Shown: positions 58,839 through 64,000 of the stretch, piece by piece | Numbering within the stretch: the first letter of the stretch is position 1 | How the letters are laid out: every line of letters starts with the position of its first letter | Assembly: GCA_009192285.1 (NCBI GenBank) | Contig: CM018603.1 | Location: 2,534,588-2,598,587, forward strand | Length of the DNA stretch: 64,000 nt | Reading direction: 5' to 3' | Origin: Morchella semilibera | Taxonomy: Eukaryota > Ascomycota > Pezizomycetes > Pezizales > Morchellaceae | Notes under the pieces: generated by a model | Told to the model about the DNA's origin: nothing | The model's database searches: none | Seen by the model: the letters and a program-made list of their open reading frames with translations, nothing else | Translations under genes and position numbers: made by a program

Positions 58839-61182
58839 ATGGGCCAGGGTGCTTCAACACCCCAAAATGATGGCAGGGAGACTCAAAACCATGGGGCATC
58901 CAGATCAAGCGAACAGGATGAAGATGCAGGAAACAGAGGGGCACAGGGTCAAAATACGCCCGAAATAAGACCAGATGAAGCAACTACAGCCCTTAGGAGG
59001 AGCAGGCGGATACGAAATCACATCGATCACTTTGCACGGATAGGGAGTCGCTTATTACCAAATTCTTCTACGTCAACAACGCCTTCTAGTCGAGTACAGA
59101 ACCTTCGTAGTCGTAGATCACGGCTCCCTTCGCCTTCGTCTACCCCTGGAGGAGGATCGTCACCTAGTCGGACTACTTCCTCAACACGCCAGCGAATTCG
59201 TAGCACTCGACCCCAGTCAACCTTTGAGCCAGGAATTGGCGATTCTAATGGCGATGTTGATATGTTGGATGTATCAACAGAGCCATCGGTCGATACTAGG
59301 ACAACACCACCTACACCTAGCTCCGATACTCCTGTGGTCACTGAATCTAGGCGGTCTAGGATAGCAAGGGTCAGGTCATCAATGAGTTCTTGGCCAAGTA
59401 GTCTTCCAGATATTATTGGTGCAGGAAGACAAAATTCACGTTTTAACAGGAATAGCGCGCTCATGCCATACAATAACATTAATAGTGCTGATACGGACAC
59501 TGAGATGTCTCAAGCTGATGCGACACCTTCTTCACAGTCTTCGGATTCTTCACCTTCTCGACTAGGGGGGACTGCGGGTGGGTCTGGGGGTTTGGATGAA
59601 TTTGATAACCCGGCACGTGTGAGGCCAGGAGAGGACCAAGCTGCTATGTTGTCGAGACTTCTGTCGGTTGCTGCAGCTGCTACAGCTGCTTCTTTGGTTG
59701 GAAATACAGAACAAGCTATCACAGAAGCTCAGGACGTAGCAGGGGATAATGGTGGTGATGGTAGCTTTGAGTCTTTTCTACGAGCACTGCAGAATGGACG
59801 CCTAGCAGCAGCTCTTAGAAATGGAGGAAATGAGCTGGGTGGAGGAGCTCCTCCTGATGCCAACCAGGCAGATAATACGCTTATGGCACCGTTGAATTTC
59901 TTCCGGATGTTTCGCTTTGGGAGTACGAACAATAGCGAAGGGAGTGGGAATGGGGAGTCGGGAGAAGGCCCTCGTTCTCGTATGGTTCCAGTAATCATTG
60001 TTGGCATTCGTTCCGTTACTCCAAGGGACTCAACAGATGGGGGTGCTGATAGGCCGGCACCCTTTTTCGATGCTTTGGCAAACCTTCCTGTCAATCTCCC
60101 AAGTGTTCATAGGCGACCAAGGCCCAATAATCACAGGCGGGCTTCTATGGGCGCAACTCCAGCCAGCCCCTCAGGATATGATAGTCAAAGACATTCGCGC
60201 GCCACATCCTCCAATTCTTTGAGACCTGTATCAGATATTATCCCTGCATCTATACCGACTCCCTCAATTCTTTCAGATACCCCACCTGGACCGCATCCAC
60301 CACCATCAACGCCTGCCGACCCAAGCTTGCTATCTTTCCCCAACCCTTCCTTCACCAATGATACTCAGACATCAGCAGAAAGATCGGAAGGATCTGATGA
60401 AAATATGGGCAGTGGTACTAGGGAACGAACTAACCAACGTCGTCTGTCAAGGCGACTAAGTAGCTCTGACAGCATACCGCCATTCAACGCGTTAGGAGGA
60501 AGGTCTGCTGGATCAAGTAATAATAACTTTGCCGGTAGTTCCAGTGGTGCCGCTAGTAGTGGATCTGGCACTAGGCGTCCGCCGGGTAATGCGGAAGGTA
60601 CTAGAAGTTGGATCATTTATGTCCTTGGTGGCTCGTATCCAGAAGATCATCCTATCTTGACCACGCCAAGTTTGTTCACAGATGTAGGAAATATCTGATA
60701 GTTAATACCCTTTTAGACGTAGTGACTACGCTGACTCTGTGCGTCAACAGGCTCCAACATATGAAGATATGATGTTGTTATCTTCCCTTCTTGGGCCAGC
60801 AAAGCCTCCAGTTGCCACTCGGGATGATGTGAATTCTGCTGGGGGGATCTTCGTATTCGGTGAAGAGACCGCATTAAACGTCAATGTTGCCGAAGGGGAT
60901 CGGTGCCTGATTTGCTTGGGTGATTATGAAAAAAGTGAAGAATGTAGACTACTTTCAAAGTGTCAGCACGTTTTTCATAGGGAGTGCATCGATGAGGTAC
61001 GAAACTACTCCCGTAATTTAGTACAGTTGTAGTCAATACTGATTAAATTATAGTGGTTGACCACTGGCCGTAATTCGTGCCCGCTCTGCCGGAGCCAGGG
61101 AGTCAATGAGAAAGAACAGCCCCCAGCTACTTCTACGGACGCTCCCCCGGCAAATCCTGCTGGTGAAACGGCAGCCTCGTAA
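58839..61182 (+). CDS. RING-H2 finger E3 ubiquitin ligase with N-myristoylation-type start
   Basis: Three coding exons: 58839-60683, 60751-60996 and 61054-61182; 739 aa. The start chosen, MGQGASTPQN, is the first ATG in frame and carries a Gly2/Ser6 N-myristoylation pattern, suggesting membrane attachment. About 550 residues of Ser/Thr/Pro/Gly-rich, probably disordered sequence follow, with a basic RRSRRIRNHIDHFARIGSRLL patch near 50. Next comes the conserved segment SWIIYVLGGSYPEDHPILTT, and, joined across the intron, PSLFTDAPTYEDMMLLSSLLGPAKPP. The C-terminal RING-H2 domain reads CLICLGDYEKSEEC, then CQHVFHRECIDEW and CPLC. The last intron splits it after IDE, and splicing restores the invariant Trp. 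Zinc ligands are complete (C3H2C3). Ubiquitin ligase activity is inferred from the domain; substrates are unknown. Homologues with this arrangement exist in other filamentous ascomycetes, from memory. Confidence 0.9.
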
Positions 61183-64000
61183 AATTCCATGTATCCTAAC
61201 TATATTGTGTGGTTCGCTTCAAACTGCCATTCACATTTTCTTCGGACATTGTGGTAAATCATTAGGTGGTTTTTAGGATCCTTGTTCATATTCTAGGATT
61301 TACTAGCCTCTCCCCTTGCTTGTCTTTTATTCGCTCGGTTTTTTTTTGTTGTCCTTAGCAGTCTCTATTTTTCTCCTCTTGTTCAGGAAATAAGACGGTT
61401 TGGTCAGGTGCATGGTTGGTAGGTTGATTTTTTTTTCTCATTGGTTTTGCGATGTCTAATGCCAAAGTTTTACTGTATTTCCTTACTGTCGTGGCGCGGC
61501 GTCGAGTGTTGAAAATTCCCCTACCCTTCTCTGTTTGACTACATCAATGGCGGATTTGGTTGTCTCGTTTGTATCCTAGCACTCAGTGGGTCTTTTTCAT
61601 GCGCAAAAAGCTATTGGGTATATATTGGATGAAAACCCCGGGTTGTCACGTTTTTTCTTTATCTGCTTTCTTACGTTTTTTTTTATCCATATTCATCATC
61701 ATGAAGGAAAGTAACGGAGCCTTTCGGGGGTGGTTTTGGGGACTTCGGAATTTTCATTAGGCATAATATCTTTTTCTTTTTGCTTCTCTCCAACTTTGTT
61801 TTTTCCTGGTCGCACTTGAAAAAAAAAAAAAAAAAAAAAAAAAAAGAAAGAAAGAAAAAAAAAACTGCCGGGGTATTACAAACGGTGTTCTATATCTGTT
61901 ATCATTCTGGTTACAACTTTCCCACTGTTATTGTTATTGTTTTTTTTTTTGCCTTCCTTGGCGAGTTTTTCTTCATCTGTACTATTTCTTTTGTACTGTA
62001 GGACTCCACGTCTATCTTATGTAGAAGCTAATCGAACCACATATCCCCCATCAACCCAACCAATCTGCAATCCCTTTAACTACTACTTCTCCACATGATA
62101 TCTTGAATCAGTCCGCACACCACATGCAGCAGACCTATGCACACTCACTCACTTACCTACTAGTAACGTCAAATATTAGGCCCCAAACAAGAGGGAGGGT
62201 TTTGCACAGACCATACATACATACTGGGTTAGCTGCACTCAATTAGCGAGATTCCAGTATTCGGGTTCCTGGTTTGTGGTAAGGCATTGTTTAACGAAGC
62301 AGTTCCTAGGACTCGCTACGTTGCTCGTGGTACTACAAAAGCGCTGAGCCCCCCTCGTACTGCCCCCGGAACACTATTTAGTCCGGAACCTACCGGAATA
62401 TACAAATATTATATTTACATGTAGGTAAGCACCTCTCCGGCTCCATATGTATGCATACGATCATAGCGACCCAAGGTTGAGAAAGGCGTCTGGATAACTT
62501 AACTTGGCTTCAGCCTGGGGGCGCTATCATAATGTAGGTACATAACTGGATCTTCTTGCGATCTTCCGGAGGGGAGCATATGCAGCAAAGAGAGGAAGGA
62601 ACATGGGGGACAGGCTAACCAGCGGGTAAGGATACTGAGCTGGTGCATTACACCTGGCGTTCCGCTGGATTAATGCCTGTTTACGTTTCTGAAAGGTTCT
62701 CTATCGTGCCAGCTGGGTAAATTAATATATGTATATATAATCACCAAATTGCAATATATCATGCATATTATCATTGATCTGAACTACAGGCATAGTGGGG
62801 TAGTTTCAGTTCTCACTATATATGAGGGCGGTGTTATAGCAATCTAAACCCCTTCCTCCCCCTTTTTATTTCGTTTTGGTTTAGGAGTTGTTGTTACTAT
62901 CACGGTTCACATATGTCTCCGTCAGTGTTGTAATAGTAATACAATCTAAAAGATCACCCTCCACCCCCCTTTTTTTGAACCCCCAAAGCTTCCCGGACAA
63001 ACCACGTATTGTGGATTATAGATTTTTTTTTTCCTTTTTCCCCCCCCCCTCATCTTTTTCTTTCTTTCTTCATTTGCACACCGATAGTCCCGCAGCACGT
63101 ATAGTGGCAAATATCAGCTCATATCAATCCTTTTTTGCCTGCTACTTCCAGCTCTTAACTCCGTGCGTAGATAATATATATTACTAGTACATGTCGCTGT
63201 ACTTACTCACAAATTGGACAAGGCTTGCAGCATCATTTTGTTAGAGTATGATACATGTATTTATACAGCCACTAGCCTACTAGACTTAGTAGAGAACCCT
63301 ACTAGCATGGTACGGACCGGTATGTCGGGTACTTGTATAAAGGGTGTAGGGGTAGTCTGTCGCACCAATAAAAGCTTTGCTCGAAACGGAGAACTCCATC
63401 TAGAAGTCTTTAGCTTATAAATGGCTAGATAATCCCGAGATTCCTCGGCACAGGCCGAGAAATTACTTAGTCGTCTATACCCACGCGTATCTGGTACTCT
63501 GTCCAGGCCCCATAATATATCTCTCTACATGTATATACTTCAATACTACATGTACCAGGGACCTCGTGATGTGTATCTCCCCCCCCCCCAATCCTCGAGG
63601 GTATGAGTGATGTTCCGCACGTTATTCTGTGCGCATATTGCGATTGGCAGACATCGATAGATTAAGTACATGTATGTAGGTACATACAACAGTCCGTACT
63701 TGCCAGCTATGAAATGGAATACGTCACTGGGGGATCAATATGGCCATGGGGTTCCGCCCAGAACCTACAGTTCAGTTTTTATAAGCCGTTATTAAATCTA
63801 ATTTAACTAGTTACGCAATCCCGAAAAAGAACAATCGAAGATGTGCGTAGGAAGACATTCGCGGCCGTAACTAAAATACGGGGCTTTTAGATCATTGCAT
63901 CTTACTCTCGAAAGGTTTATACTGCTGTTGGCAACACAAATCCCAAGCACTTGGAACAGTCAATAAGCAATAAGTATTAGGCAATGCAAGTTGCTTTCTC
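61183..64000. other. intergenic; RING-gene 3' UTR and repeat-rich flank
   Basis: No gene supported. The T-rich 61.2-62.0 kb part is the likely 3' UTR and flank, with A27 at 61819-61845. Beyond it lie many TACATGTA copies (about 62418, 63253, 63527, 63551, 63668) and no motif-bearing frame. Confidence 0.5.

Overview
The window reads as nuclear DNA of a filamentous ascomycete. Genes are interrupted by short (about 45-105 bp) introns with GTRNGT-type donors, CTAAC/CTAAT-like branch sites and YAG acceptors. The protein set is fungal: a CreA/Mig1 carbon repressor, an Ole1-type desaturase with fused cytochrome b5, a UapA/UapC-type purine permease, ESCRT-II Snf8 and complex III Qcr10. Only ten supported protein genes occupy 64 kb. 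They are separated by long, microsatellite-rich, non-coding stretches that contain small transposon relics. Low gene density plus these proteins would fit Pezizomycetes (truffle-like genomes), but that placement is inference.

Layout: 0.8-2.4 kb (-) delta-9 fatty acid desaturase. 2.4-9.1 kb gene-free, with two copies of a small pogo/Tigger-like MITE. 9.1-12.2 kb (+) NCS2 purine/xanthine-uric acid permease in 21 exons, including an apparent 1-nucleotide exon and an 8-nucleotide exon. 12.2-17.6 kb gene-free, ending in the long leader of creA (17.6-18.8 kb, +). 18.8-31.9 kb is a 13 kb gene desert with many simple repeats. 31.9-34.1 kb (-) membrane-anchored MOSC/mARC-like molybdenum protein, divergent from a RAD51-paralog ATPase (35.5-37.2 kb, +). 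37.2-42.2 kb desert with a small foldback element. 42.2-44.5 kb (-) RNF216-like RBR ubiquitin ligase, divergent from snf8 (45.4-46.2 kb, +). qcr10 (47.0-47.6 kb, -) is convergent with snf8. 49.7-50.3 kb (+) small fungal protein of unknown function. 50.3-58.4 kb desert. 58.8-61.2 kb (+) RING-H2 ligase with a predicted N-myristoylation start. 61.2-64 kb gene-free.

There is no operon or gene-cluster logic; the genes are independent housekeeping and regulatory loci (lipid desaturation, nucleobase uptake, carbon repression, Moco enzyme, DNA repair, ubiquitin and endosomal sorting, respiration). The most unusual signals are the 1-nt exon, a hydrophobic helix inserted in an RBR ligase, a coding exon that may hold only the ATG, pure C tracts in three introns, and strong enrichment of the palindrome TACATGTA in the intergenic DNA. 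All exon structures were worked out by hand from reading frame, splice signals and remembered family sequences; no alignment or transcript data were available.
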